Source: Meloidogyne chitwoodi (taxonomy: Eukaryota; Nematoda; Chromadorea; Rhabditida; Meloidogynidae). Taken from it: 64,000 nucleotides of DNA. The stretch lies in NCBI GenBank assembly GCA_015183035.1, contig JACZZP010000014.1:124001-188000 (forward strand). The letters run 5' to 3'. The notes beneath the pieces are model-generated. The model searched no databases, was not told the origin of the DNA, and saw only the letters and a program-made list of their open reading frames with translations. Every line of letters begins with the position of its first letter. Position 1 is the stretch's first letter. Below are positions 20,136 to 30,760 of this stretch, one piece after another. Both the position numbers and the translations under genes were made by a program.

Positions 20136-23054
20136 ATGTCAAAAACATTTATTTTAACTTCATCATTATTTATATTAATTATTATTTTTAATCAAATAAA
20201 TCTTAGTTTCTCTAGAATTTGTTTATATCACTGCGGAGACGAGTAATTTTAATTTAAAATAATTGAGTACTTTTCCAGTTTTCAGTCTCCTAAAACTTTT
20301 GGCTCTATTATACAATATACCTACGTCCAATCGACTTTTATACGTCCAATAAAAGTTTATACGTCTAAACGAATTTCTATGCGTCCAATCAAATTTTTAT
20401 AATTTAATTAAAATTAATTTTAAATGTTTTAATAAATTAAACAGGGAATTAGATTCGCATCTCTTCCAATATATGTTGAAAGATTTTTTTGTTATTATGG
20501 AAACGCCGAAACATATATTGAAAGAGATGAAGGTAACATATCTTTATTAGTGCCATGCAGTGATGCAAAAGTTCCAGTTCCAGTTCCGGAACTATGCAGT
20601 TCCAGTTCCGGAACTATGCAGTTCCAGTTCCGGAACTATGCAGTTCCAGTTCCGGAACTGGAACTACGGGACTACCAAATTTCTGGAACTGGTTCGGAAC
20701 TGGAACTGGCCCGGAACTAGTTCCTTACCCCACAATAGTTCCGGAACTGGAACTGGAACTATGAAAATTAAAAATATAGTTCCAGAACTGGAACTGGAAT
20801 GAAAATTAAAAATATAGTTCCGGAACTGGAACTAGTTCCGTGGAAATTTTGGAACTTTTGCATCACTGGTGCCATGAAGATGCCTGATGCTAGTCTTAAG
20901 GGCTCCCCAGGTAGCCTAAATTCCCTGTGTGCTCTTTTAAACTATTAATATTTTTTAATAAAGCTCTATTAGTCCTTGAGCAAGGCTTTATAATAAATAA
21001 GACTATTTTTATATTTTCGAATTTGTTGATTGGACGTATAAAATTTGATTGGACGTATATTGTGTAATAGAGCCAAACTTTTTATCAAAAAATCACATTA
21101 TATGTTTACCAAAAGGATTATTTTAGACATTAAAATTTAAGATAATAGAATTGGTTTATCTGTTTTTCAAAAATTAAAAACTAAAATTTTTTAAAAATTT
21201 TAGTTTTTTTGATAAAATCGACAGAGCCCGACTTTCTTCAAAATTAACATTTGACTTGCTTCATATCCTCTTTTCTCTTTTTCTTTAGGAAACATAAATG
21301 AATTTCTAATAAAAAATTTCAGAAAAAAAGGAAAATTAAATTTGATTTTTTATAGGAAAATCAAATTTTTTAAAAGAGATTTTAATAATTTATATTTTAT
21401 AATGCTAAAATTCTTTAATTTAAATATTTTGAATTTAAATATTTTTAAGTTGCTGTAGCAAAGCACATCATTGCTGTAATGGGATGTAATATTTTAAATA
21501 ATAAATAATTTAAAATAGAGTAGCGCAAGACCGAGATTTTGGGAAAAACGAGACCGAGATTGACAAAACCGAAACTCTAAATTTTGCCCGAAACTAACTA
21601 AGACTTTCTAAAAAAATTAAAATCGAAATAAAATCTATTAATTTTAGAATATAAGTTATTAAATAATTATTTTTAAATCTTCTCCTTTATGTTTGGGAAG
21701 ATCAAGTCCTGCTAATAAACTGTCACTTTTTAATGGATTTTTAAAATATACCGTAGGCGGCTATTGAAAATTATGGTACCGCATTGTTAAAAAACTTAAA
21801 ATTATTTAAAAAATAAATTAATTTTTTGTCTTTTATTGTAGGTAAATTTATAGCAGGGTTACTGTTGTATCTTAAGTTTCCTACTTAAGTCAACAAGTGT
21901 GTCCGAGATACTGAAGAGTAGTCGAGCAACAAGCAAACAGTTTATCACGTTGAAATACAATTAAGGTAGAGAATAGGAGGTGTAGTTGTAGGCGAAGGTT
22001 GATACAGGTTGCGATAACTCCTTGACTGGTTATTTACTGGTGCTTATATAGTCTATTGATTAGACCGTTGAAGGTGTCTATAAAAGACCACCCTTGGGTT
22101 TAATGAATATTTTGACTGGGTTTTGTCAATTTTTAAAATTTTAGGTCTATTTTCAGCGTCATAGGCGAAAATTTTAAATGTTATTGCAGTCTAGTTGCCA
22201 AAAATTCTCCTCTTTTTTTTTTTGCGCCGCAGGCGCAAAAAGTTGACTTTAATTTTTGATTTAAAAAATTTGAAAACGAAAGAAAAATAGCCTACAAGAA
22301 GCATTAATCAAGTGCTAATATCTTACTTTACAAAAGAATTGAACATTTATCCAATTTGGAATTAAATGATACTCTCTCAAACATTAATTGAATTACTAGA
22401 ACAATTAAATGCCTATAAATCTTTCCTTATTCTCTTCTCCCTATAAGATAGTCAAAGGAATTAAATTTATTAATCCTATAGTTACAGAATGTGTATGAAT
22501 ATAGAGAAAAATAGTTAGGAAACCAATAGTGAAAATTTAAAAATTTTGCTGCAATAATAACAAAAAAGTCAATCTTTAGGGCTGTATGTTTAGTCTCGGT
22601 CTCGGCGAGACTGAGTACCGAGACTCAGTCTCGGTACTGAGACCGAGATTGGAAAATTGGCTGAAACTCTCGAATCTTTCTCGGAGAGTCTATCGGTCTA
22701 GACCTACTCTAATTTAAAATAATTAGAATATTTATTTAAATTTCAGTTTTTTGATATATTAAACAAAAAATTTTTGTAAAAATTTAAAATTAAGATGTCT
22801 TCGTAAAAATACTTATTGCTGTAATAGTGATATGTACGTGCTTAAATTTATAATATTTATAATTTAAATAAAATTATTTTGTTTTCAATTTATTCATTAA
22901 AAATTAAATTAATTTAGTATTTGCGACAATGGTCAAGCTTGCTGTAACCCTGACGGCAAGTAAGTTTAAAATATTAAATTAATTGTATATTCAAAATATA
23001 AGTTATAACCAATGTTGCCCACAAGGATATATTTGTAAAGGCGGTTGTTTGTAA
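20136..23054 (+). CDS. Secreted granulin-like cysteine-rich protein, 91 aa
   Basis: Five exons join in phase: 20136-20242, 21450-21485, 22795-22833, 22918-22959, 23003-23054. Exon 1 encodes a signal peptide (MSKTFILTSSLFILIIIFNQ...) and the first cysteines (ICLYHCGD). Each later exon adds one small module: CCSKAHHCCNG, CLRKNTYCCNSD, ICDNGQACCNPDG, and NQCCPQGYICKGGCL with the stop. The CC-x(n)-CC spacing resembles granulin/epithelin. Every intron is in phase 2, so modules could be shuffled without breaking the frame. Introns 1 and 2 have been enlarged by transposons (20301-21074 and 21516-22711), while the others are under 100 nt. The product is expected outside the cell; small granulin-like proteins occur among nematode secretions, but a role here is inference. 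Confidence 0.72.
20301..21074. mobile_element. 774-bp transposon in intron 1 of the granulin-like gene, TSD AAACTTTT
   Basis: Ends GGCTCTATTATACAATAT and, inverted, GGCTCTATTACACAATAT, bounded by the direct repeat AAACTTTT (20293-20300, 21075-21082). It carries TACGTCCAAT repeats near both ends and an internal hairpin (20449-20528). It contains a second, nested element (20558-20868). No transposase frame. Confidence 0.82.
20558..20868. mobile_element. 311-bp nested hAT-like element with GGAACT repeats, TSD GTGCCATG
   Basis: Terminal inverted repeats CAGTGATGCAAAAGTTCCA begin with the CAGTG typical of hAT, and the flanks are the exact 8-bp repeat GTGCCATG (20550-20557, 20869-20876). The interior is a tandem, self-complementary series built from CAGTTCCGGAACT. 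Related GGAACT sequence also borders both ends of the polymerase palindrome. Confidence 0.88.
21516..22711. mobile_element. 1.2-kb transposon in intron 2 of the granulin-like gene, TSD ATTTAAAA
   Basis: Ends TAGAGTAGCGCAAGACCGAGA (left) and, inverted, TAGAGTAGGTCTAGACCGAT (right), with direct repeats ATTTAAAA at 21508-21515 and 22712-22719. GAGACCGAGA motifs recur near both ends, and a self-complementary GTCTCGGTACTGAGAC-rich stretch lies at 22590-22650. I see no transposase frame. Confidence 0.78.
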
Positions 23055-23648
23055 GTTTTTTTTATTGTTTAGTGTATGCCAGGTTGAAATTTAATTAAAA
23101 AGTGTTAATAGTTATTTTATTTGTACAGTTAAAATTTAAATATTTAAAAATGTTGTTTTGGACAGAAAAGTTAACTTTAAATATATTTTACAGTAAAGCT
23201 CATTTAATGGTCAAAGAAGCTAATAATAATTCATTTGTTTAAAAACTGATGATAAAAATTAAATTTAAAAAATAAATTAAATTCTTTTCTTTAAAACACA
23301 AGTAGGTCTTTTATATTTTAAATTTTATTTTCCAAAATAAAATTAGTTTTAGTATTTAAATTAATTAAAGATTACTAATTTAACAGAAGTAAATAAATAT
23401 TATCTTTTTGTTTACCAATTTAAAATTCGAATTATTATTTAAAAATAAAATTTTTGAGTCATCAGAGTGTATTGAATTTTAAGATAAAAAATTAAGAATT
23501 TATTTAGTAAATAAATTTATTATTTTTGAAAATATAAATAAATACTAAATAATTTTGTATATTTATTTTACTTTTTAGTTAAAAATAATTTTCTTTATTA
23601 ATTAATATTCTATTAATTAATTCTTTAATCTCATCCAAATAATATTCT

Positions 23649-24145
23649 TTAAGGGTTATTTGAACATAAATGTGAAATAGCCAATTCAAAACCTTCAATA
23701 CGTTTATATTCTTCACATTTGTTTGCTTTTTTCCAATTCTTTGGTTATTTTTTCTGTTTCTTTTTTACATTTATCATCTCGATATTTAAAAATAGGTAAT
23801 AAAGCTTCAGCTAAATTCATTGTTTACCCATTTTTGTTTGAAATTCTATTGTGTAAATGTCAATAACTGTTCAGTTGAAAGTCCAGTTTTATTCGTGATA
23901 GGAAAATCAGTCAGTGGAAAATGCGTCAGTGGAAAATCGGTCAGTGAAGAAACAGTACATAAAATCACTAAAATACATGTAAAACACAAAAATACATTAA
24001 AATTTTTTGTTTTTAGTGTATTGTGTTTTACATGTAGTTTTGTATTTTACATGTATTTTAGTGATTTTATGTACTGTTTCTTCACTGACCGATTTTCCAC
24101 TGACCGATTTTCCGGGAGCCGTTTTATTCCAAACGGCATTTCTAA
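23649..24145 (-). pseudogene. Decayed fragment of a secreted-protein gene, split by a transposon
   Basis: Minus-strand coding-like pieces are NKTGLSTEQLLTFTQ, MNLAEALLPIFKYRDDKCKK, then NKCEEYKRIEGFELAISHLC and a stop at 23649. They lie in different frames, separated by at least two shifts, and the upstream part is interrupted by the transposon at 23894-24120. The Cys and amphipathic-helix pattern resembles small secreted nematode proteins, but I cannot name the family. The multiple lesions argue that it is dead. Confidence 0.45.
23894..24120. mobile_element. Fold-back element, 'GGCTCCCGGAAAA' family copy A, TSD GTTTTATT
   Basis: Direct repeats GTTTTATT (23886-23893, 24121-24128) flank an almost fully self-complementary 227-bp element. 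The right end inverted is GGCTCCCGGAAAATCGG; the left end is CGTGATAGGAAAATCAG. Inside are CAGTGAAGAAACAGTAC and ACATGTAAAACACAAAAATA motifs shared with the copies at 31.5 and 58.3 kb. Confidence 0.85.
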
Positions 24146-24340
24146 ATAAAATTTAAAAAATTTTTAATGAAAATAAATTAAATTAAAAAAAAAAAGAATT
24201 TTATAAACAGAGGAGAATAATTAAATTAATTAAATAAAAATTTAATCACTAGCATCTAAACACTTCGTAAATAAAAAATAAAATCATTAAAAAATAATGT
24301 TAGTTAACTATTAATTAATTAAATATTTAAGTTTGTTTAT

Positions 24341-24945
24341 TAGATAAATTATGTCTTTATATTGTTTAATAGTAAAATAAATTAACTATAAATTAAACAC
24401 AAATATTTATTTTTTAAAATTACACAAATTAAGTAAATGGCATTGCAAAATATATTATTGCATTTATTGGGTATGTGGTAAGAGAGTTATCCATTTTTAA
24501 AAATTGTTATAAATAATTCTTTGAAATTGACCAAAAATATTTAATTTTAAAGAATATTCCAATTTTCTGAGATGGACAACTCTCTCTTAAAATATAAAAA
24601 AATATTTAATTATTAAATTCCGAGCATATAGCCAGGAAGAGTTGAAAAATTAAAAAAATTTTTCCCTGACTATATGCCAAATAAGGCACAGTTTGTATGG
24701 TAATTTAAGTGGTAAAAAAGTTTAAAAAAATAAATTTAATTTTCAAAAATTTAATTATTTCCTCCGTTTTATTTAATCATCAACTTCTTCGTTATTATTA
24801 ACCTCTTTTTTCACCATTCCCATAAAATGTGGACCAAGCTTTGCGCGGCGATAATGTCCAAATGATGGGTGACGCATTGATGGACAAAGCTCTAAATCCT
24901 CGCAAAACTGAAAAATATTTTTAAAAATCAGAATTTTTATTGAAA
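24341..24945. repeat. Right copy of the ~600-bp direct duplication
   Basis: The counterpart of 5826-6432, here continuous with a complete saposin gene, so this is probably the original context. It contains exon 7 and its 3' flank. Confidence 0.88.
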
Positions 24946-26047
24946 TCAGAATTTCATAAAAATCAGAATTTTTATAAAAATCAGAATTTCATAAAAATCA
25001 GAATTTTTATAAAAATCAGAATTTCATAAAAATCAGAATTTAATAAAATAATTTATCAGAATTTCTTTCAAATAAACCTTCTTCTGATCATTCAACAAAG
25101 TTATCAATTCTTGGAAGAATTCTGGCAGTGTCTCATCCAAATATTGATCACACTATAAAAATAATAATTTAATATTTCCTAAAAAATATTAACCAATTCT
25201 CTATATCTGCCAGTATGTGCACAAACATTTTCCTCAAGCCAATCATGAACTTGTTGCTAAAAAATAAAAATATATTTTTTAATAATTATTAAAAATTTAA
25301 TTTATAACCTGTACATGAGGCTCTCCAATTAAATCAAGCAATTCATGCGCAGCAAATTGACATTCTTCGCAGAGAAGAGAGTTCTGAGTGAACAATTAAA
25401 AAAGTTTTTTAATTAAAAAAAAATTAAAATTTGAAAAACTATACCTTTGCCCTATCAAAATCATACAATTGACTAGCAAAATGCACTCCTACACGATGAA
25501 AATGCTCTAATTTGCGATTTTTGCACATGTGCAAGTCTTTACAAACTTTATCTGTGTCTCTCTATAATTTTTATTAATTGTAAATTTATTGTCAGTTAAA
25601 AAATTCCGTTTCAAGTTGTAAAATATTAATTTTAAATTTAAGTTTATTTAATTCAAGTTTGTAAAATATTAATCTTAAAATTTAAGTTTAATTTTTTTTA
25701 AACATACCAAGAATGGAAGCAATTTATCAATAAATATATCAAGCTTTTTAACAAAAAGAAGGCATTCCTCCCTATATCCAGTTGTTTCGCACATAGCAGA
25801 AAGCAAAAGCTTTAATTCTTCTAATTTAGCTGGATCTTTGGCAACTTCAACAATTTTGTGAATAATCTGAAAAAAATTATAAGAGAATAATTTAAAAAAA
25901 AATTAAAATTACAATTTTACACTCATCACAAGCATCTGTCCAACTTGTATTTTTAGGTGTTTGATTTATTTTCATAGGTCCATTATAGCCAATAACACAA
26001 TCACAGATAATTATTAAGCTTATAATACAAAGCAAATTAAATTTCAT
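24773..26047 (-). CDS. Secreted protein with two saposin B domains, 252 aa
   Basis: Seven exons: 25913-26047, 25708-25866, 25445-25561, 25309-25383, 25194-25256, 25078-25152, 24773-24907. All are in phase 0, and introns range from 41 to about 170 nt. A signal peptide (MKFNLLCIISLIIICDCVIG) is followed by two six-cysteine saposin B patterns: Cys40, 43, 71, 80, 105 and 111, then Cys142, 145, 174, 184, 210 and 216. Each shows the CxxC, C-9/10-C and CxxxxxC spacing that makes three disulphides around a helical bundle binding lipid. The acidic C-tail ends KKEVNNNEEVDD. Saposin-like proteins act in lysosomes or are secreted and can disturb membranes; which applies here is unknown. Intron 6 is expanded by an ATCAGAAT repeat. 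Confidence 0.92.
24925..25070. repeat. AAATCAGAATTT repeat in saposin intron 6
   Basis: About seven units of AAAAATCAGAATTTNNATA-type, 18-20 bp each. Same core (ATCAGAATT) as the large array at 46.9-48.6 kb and the right-edge array. Confidence 0.8.
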
Positions 26048-26099
26048 TTTTGTTACTAAAAATTATTTTTATAAATAAAATTTTTGATTAAAGTTAGCG

Positions 26100-28400
26100 A
26101 AAATGTCGTAAATTGTATTCAAAATGATATATTTTTGTTTCTGTGGACGAAAAATTAAAAAAACTAATTTTAAGAATAAACTTAACTTTATTCTTAAACT
26201 TAAGTTTTGTATTTTTCAAGTTGGAATTCAAGTTTATTTGATTTTATTTCAATAATGTTGGTAGTCACCTAATTGTATTTTTTAAAGCTTGAAGTTAAGT
26301 TTGTGTTTTATGTAAATTCAAGTTTATTTTTTGTTTTACAAGTGTTTAAAGTTTTATTCTAAAAATGTGTTTTATTTTATGTTTCAATTTCCGGTGTGTT
26401 TAAGTTTGTATTTCAGTGTTCTCAATAGTTTTAAAGTTTGTAAATTTATATTGCATTATATTATCTTAAATGTTATAATTTAAGTTTAAAGTTTATTTTT
26501 TACTTCCATATACTAAAGTTGGTCTAAAAAGTGTAAAGAAAAACAATTTTTATAACTGTAAAAAAAGCTAATAGAAAGTGAAAGACACATCTAGGAGAAT
26601 ATATTTCATAAACATATTGGAAAATTTTTTCATTCAATTGATGTCCTCCCCTTTTACATTCTACACATTATTTATAGGGTAAATGGCCTTTAATCAAAGC
26701 GGCATTAATTGATTTTTTTGAACAGAGGCTATTTGCTTTTAAAATAGAAAATGAATACATAAAGGAGAGAAAGAAATTTAGCAGATGACTAATAAATAGG
26801 CTCTTATCAAAAAATCATCAAATTTTGTGAAAATATAAAAATTCATTACATATGATTGTATTTAACTATGTCCCTTTCTTCTCCTTTTTGATTGATAGAT
26901 TGGGTTAGCTAAAAAAATTTACACCCAAAAAATAAAAAGCATAATAATCAACATTACTACAATTACTTAAATTTAACGTTTAATTGTTAAAATAATTAGT
27001 TATTCCTGAAAAATAATGTCACAAAATATAACGAAGAATGAGCGTTAATCCTTGCAAATTAATTAATTTTTAACTAATAAAAATTAAAATTGCGTCCTTC
27101 CATATCTTTTTTTTTTTGATTTTAGTTCGAAGCCATTAGAAATCTTTCTAGACTTTTTGAGTTTCCAAAATTGATTCTTGTTTGAAGTTATGGTGGTTCA
27201 ATTACGTTTATGAAAATATATAAGTAAAATTTAATAAAAATTTATTATTCATCTCAGTGATTTTTTATAAAAATAAATATTTATGTTAGTTATTTATGTC
27301 AAAGTAAATATTTATTGACAGCCTTACAATAATGTAAATAAATATATAGAGATGGTATAGTTTAAAGACAAAATTATTTTTTCCTAGTTGTATAGCATTT
27401 GTTATATTTGCTTTTTAGTATTCATTCGAGAGTGAAAAATGTTGTAGATTTTGATTTAGGAAATTATTTTTTAAAATTATTGTTAAAGTGAATAAACTGT
27501 GTTTCAAATAATTAAAAAATGAAACACTGTAAATGAAAAACAAAATTTTTAAAATACGAAGGACGAATGTGTTGTATGATAAAACTAAATGCAATTAGAT
27601 TTAAGAAAAACATTAGAAAAATATAAACAAAACATTAGAAAAACATTAATAACTCACAAAACATTAACAAAACATTAAAAAACTTTAACAAAAACATTAA
27701 AAACATCACAAAACATTAAAAATATTAGATAAACATTAACAAAAACATTGAAAACATCAACAAAACATTAAAAAATATTAGATAAACATTAACAAAACAT
27801 TAAAAACATTAACAAAACATTAAAAACATTAACAAAACATTAAAAACATTAACAAAAACATTAAAATACGTTACTATTTTTTGCTTTTTTATATTTTTAA
27901 TAACGTTATATTAATATTTAATATTCATATACATTTAATAAAGTTTGTTTGAACGAGACTAAAGTGGAGAAGGTGTATGTCATAAAACTTAAGTAATGAA
28001 GAAGTATGTATTCTTGCTGATCTCTATTATCTATAAAAAAAACTTATTAAAATTGAAACAAAAACTTATCAATTTAACTAAAAGGCTAAGGAAGTAGTTT
28101 TATTTAATAAAAGTGAAACTAAAAAAATTTCTTTACTCAAAAGTATGGAATAAATTTATGGAATAACTTCTAAACAAATATTAAAAATAAAATATTTAAA
28201 AATTCATCTTATTAGTCCTATTTTATATATAATTATTTATTATTTATTCCAAATATTTAATTATTTATAACTTTATATTAAAATAATATATGAATTACAA
28301 TGAGTAAATCTTTTTAACTTCTTTAACTAATTCTCAATGTAATCAATTATCATACAAACATCCAACATTTTAAAATGTTTTTATGGGTGGTATATTGAAG
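26100..28400. other. AT-rich spacer with a short tandem array, no gene seen
   Basis: Upstream of the saposin gene. It contains a region rich in AAGTTT/AATTTAAGTTT (26160-26510) and, at 27600-27870, a ragged tandem array of AACAAAACATTAAAAACATT-type units. No exon is supported on either strand. Confidence 0.55.
27600..27870. repeat. AACAAAACATTAAAA tandem array
   Basis: About 14 units of 14-20 bp built on ACATTAACAAAACATTAAAA, with variable A runs. Confidence 0.85.
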
Positions 28401-28410
28401 TTGTGCTGGT

Positions 28411-28791
28411 TTAACCAGATTTAGGTGCCTTTGAGCTTGCTGGAGATGCTCCTCTCTTTACTCGAGGTGATTTTGAGCTAGCTGGAGGTGCTGCTCCTCT
28501 CTTTACTCGAGGTGATTTTGAACTTGCTGGAGGTGCTGCTCCTCTCTTTACTCGGGGTGATTTTGAACTTGCTGGAGCTTTTGAGCTAGGTGGAGCCTTT
28601 GAGCTTGGAGGAGCTTTTGAACTTGGAGCTACTGAGCTTGGAGGTGCTTTTGAACTTGCAGGAGCTTTTGAACTTGCTGGTGCCGATCCAGAATATACAA
28701 TGCCGAAGATCGCGAACAAAATAGCAACGAAAACTGTTAACTAAATTTGTTTATTTAAATAAATTTAAATCAAATAACATTTTACCTTCAT
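28411..28791 (-). CDS. Ser/Pro/Lys-rich secreted preproprotein with three RVKR sites, 111 aa
   Basis: Two exons. A six-base first exon encodes only Met-Lys (28786-28791). After a 45-nt intron, exon 2 (28411-28740) starts LTVFVAILFAIFGIVYSG, completing a signal peptide. The mature part is low complexity: seven or so SSKAP/PPSSKA units, then three near-identical repeats of PASSKSPRVKRGAAP, ending ASSKAPKSG. RVKR matches the R-X-K/R-R furin/kexin cleavage pattern, so the chain could be cut into repeated short peptides in the secretory pathway. There are no cysteines. I cannot name a family; a neuropeptide-like, surface or secreted effector role are all possible. The same MK micro-exon design is used by the gene at 41.2 kb. 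Confidence 0.82.
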
Positions 28792-29330
28792 TTTTGAGTT
28801 ATTACAATGTTTGAATGATTGTTAAGAAATGATATTGAATAATGAAATATTCTAAGCTTTTATATGCTAATTTTGGGAAAGCTTTATTTTTCTATTTTCC
28901 ATATATTTCATCATTATTGTCAAATCAATTAAAGGGAAATTCTATTTTTTTAAAACAATATTATAATTCAAACACTTTCTATGTTCAAACATCGAAAAAA
29001 TATTCTTTTCGAAAAAAACATTCTCTCAAATTTTATTGTTATTTTATGTTTTTTTAAACATTTTTAGTTCCTCTTTTCTTATTTTATGTATCATTTAAAA
29101 AACATTTTTATTTATTTCCCCATTTTAAAATTATTAAATTCATATGAATTGTTGTTTATAACAAACAAATTTTTAAATGATGTGGCAGTGTAATTGTTTT
29201 TTATTAAATATAATATTTAAATTTGTTGTGTTTTAGCGCACAGATGACTAATATTAAATTTATTAAATATTTATTAAAATTTGTGATATATTATAAAAGA
29301 TAATTTCATTGCTTTATTTGCCGTATGCAC

Positions 29331-29395
29331 TTGGGATGGGCAAATTGGTAAAAAGGAAAAAAAGGGTCTAAAAACAAGAAAATTGATCATCCCTG
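29331..29395. mobile_element. 65-bp remnant element, TSD GTATGCAC
   Basis: Ends TTGGGATGGGC and, inverted, CAGGGATGATC. Direct repeats GTATGCAC at 29323-29330 and 29396-29403. Related to the CAGGGATGGGCA element at 51304-51509. Confidence 0.75.
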
Positions 29396-29403
29396 GTATG
29401 CAC

Positions 29404-29530
29404 TAGTGTTCTCCTGACCGGGTTTCGATCATGACTACACGTTACTGGACGTGATAGGATATGACCTGACCGAATCTGCGGTCATGCTCAGGTCATTTTT
29501 GTGATCGCAAAAAGGCCGGTCAGGAAACTG
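29404..29530. mobile_element. 127-bp element abutting the previous one, TSD (G/A)TATGCAC
   Basis: Inverted ends with TCCTGACCGG (left) and CCGGTCAGGA (right). The left flank is the right GTATGCAC duplication of the neighbouring element, and the right flank is ATATGCAC (29531-29538). Internally TGACC motifs repeat. Confidence 0.72.
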
Positions 29531-29940
29531 ATATGCACAATCCTTTATTTGTTCCATAACATTTAAAGGAATAAAGATAATAGATAAAAGATTCCCGAAA
29601 TAAAAATTGTTATTATCTCTTAAATTTTATAAAATTTTTTCAAAACTAATATTTTTTTGACCTTTTCTAAACATTTAATTTATTTGTTGGAAATGAAAAA
29701 AAATGTTTGTGATACATTTTATATTTTAATCATTTTTACATTAATCACATAAAATTTTTATTTTACTAAAATTCCTTAAGATTGCCCTTATAAAAATGAA
29801 TGTTTTTCCCAATCTCTTAGTAACCAGTTTTTGGAAATTTTCATTTTGCTCGAACTATTAATTAATAACAGCCTCTTTGTATTTAATAAATTAATTTAAG
29901 CAAAAATATTTTAAATATTAAAAAAAAATAAATTTAATAA

Positions 29941-30129
29941 ATGGAACCTAAGATTGTAATATTTCTTCTTTTCTTCATAGCAATATTAGCTTTGGTCAAT
30001 TGTGATGATCCTCCTAATTTTTGTCCTCTTTATTGTTGCGCTAGAGAGAAACTAAATGATCTTAAATGTAAAACTGATCTTACAGGCATGGTTTTGTGGC
30101 TTAAAAATAATTGTACATGTACAGAATAA
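29941..30129 (+). CDS. Small secreted cysteine-rich protein, 62 aa
   Basis: A single exon with an AATAA-rich leader. A signal peptide (MEPKIVIFLLFFIAILALVNC, cleavage probably near NC/DD) precedes a 40-residue mature part with FCPLYCCAREK, CKTD and NNCTCTE. The six mature cysteines could form three disulphides. I do not recognise the fold. It stands upstream of a larger secreted gene on the same strand, 630 bp away, so it is not a fragment of it. Confidence 0.75.
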   Translation: MEPKIVIFLLFFIAILALVNCDDPPNFCPLYCCAREKLNDLKCKTDLTGMVLWLKNNCTCTE

Positions 30130-30760
30130 ATTCCAAGGTTTTAATTAAATTAAAAATTAAATTAAACTATATTTAGATTAGTTGGAAGAACAAGGAATTC
30201 TCTAAAAAGAAACGAAATATTCAGAGGAATTAATAAAATAAAAAATAAATAAATAAAAGATTAAATTATTAATTTTAAACATTTAATTAAGTTGGTGCTT
30301 AAAATTAAAATTTTTGAGAAAAAAATTTAAAAAGTCGAATTAAAAACTAATTTTTTTATAAAAATATCTCTAAAATTTTATCCGAATTTATATTTAAATA
30401 AGAAATATGAAAACTTGATTAAAAAAAAAAATTTCATATTAAAAACTGGATTAACAAAAAACAAATTAGATAAACATAAAAATGTTGTAAAATATTTTAA
30501 AAAACATAAAATTGACGGAAATATTGCTTAACAACATAAATATTCTTAAATCAATTTTTTATCGTGGCAAATTATTGATAAAATCACAATTATGCTAGCT
30601 GCTTGGCCTCATATTTATGAGGCGTTGCCTCTCAGGAGAATTGCTAGGCAATTTTACTCTTCATTCTTACAATTCCCTCTTTTAATTACCTTTTATTCTT
30701 AAAATTCAATCGAAAAAAATTTTAAAAAATTTGACTAATTTTTAATTAAATTTAATTAAA

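Noticed and set aside
20444..20530. A possible extra exon of the granulin-like gene (IRFASLPIYVERFFCYYGNA)
   Set aside because: It forms an internal hairpin, lies inside the transposon bounded by AAACTTTT, and does not keep phase, while exon 1 joins the next cysteine exon perfectly without it.
23820..24149. 109-codon frame on the plus strand
   Set aside because: It simply runs through the fold-back transposon copy A.
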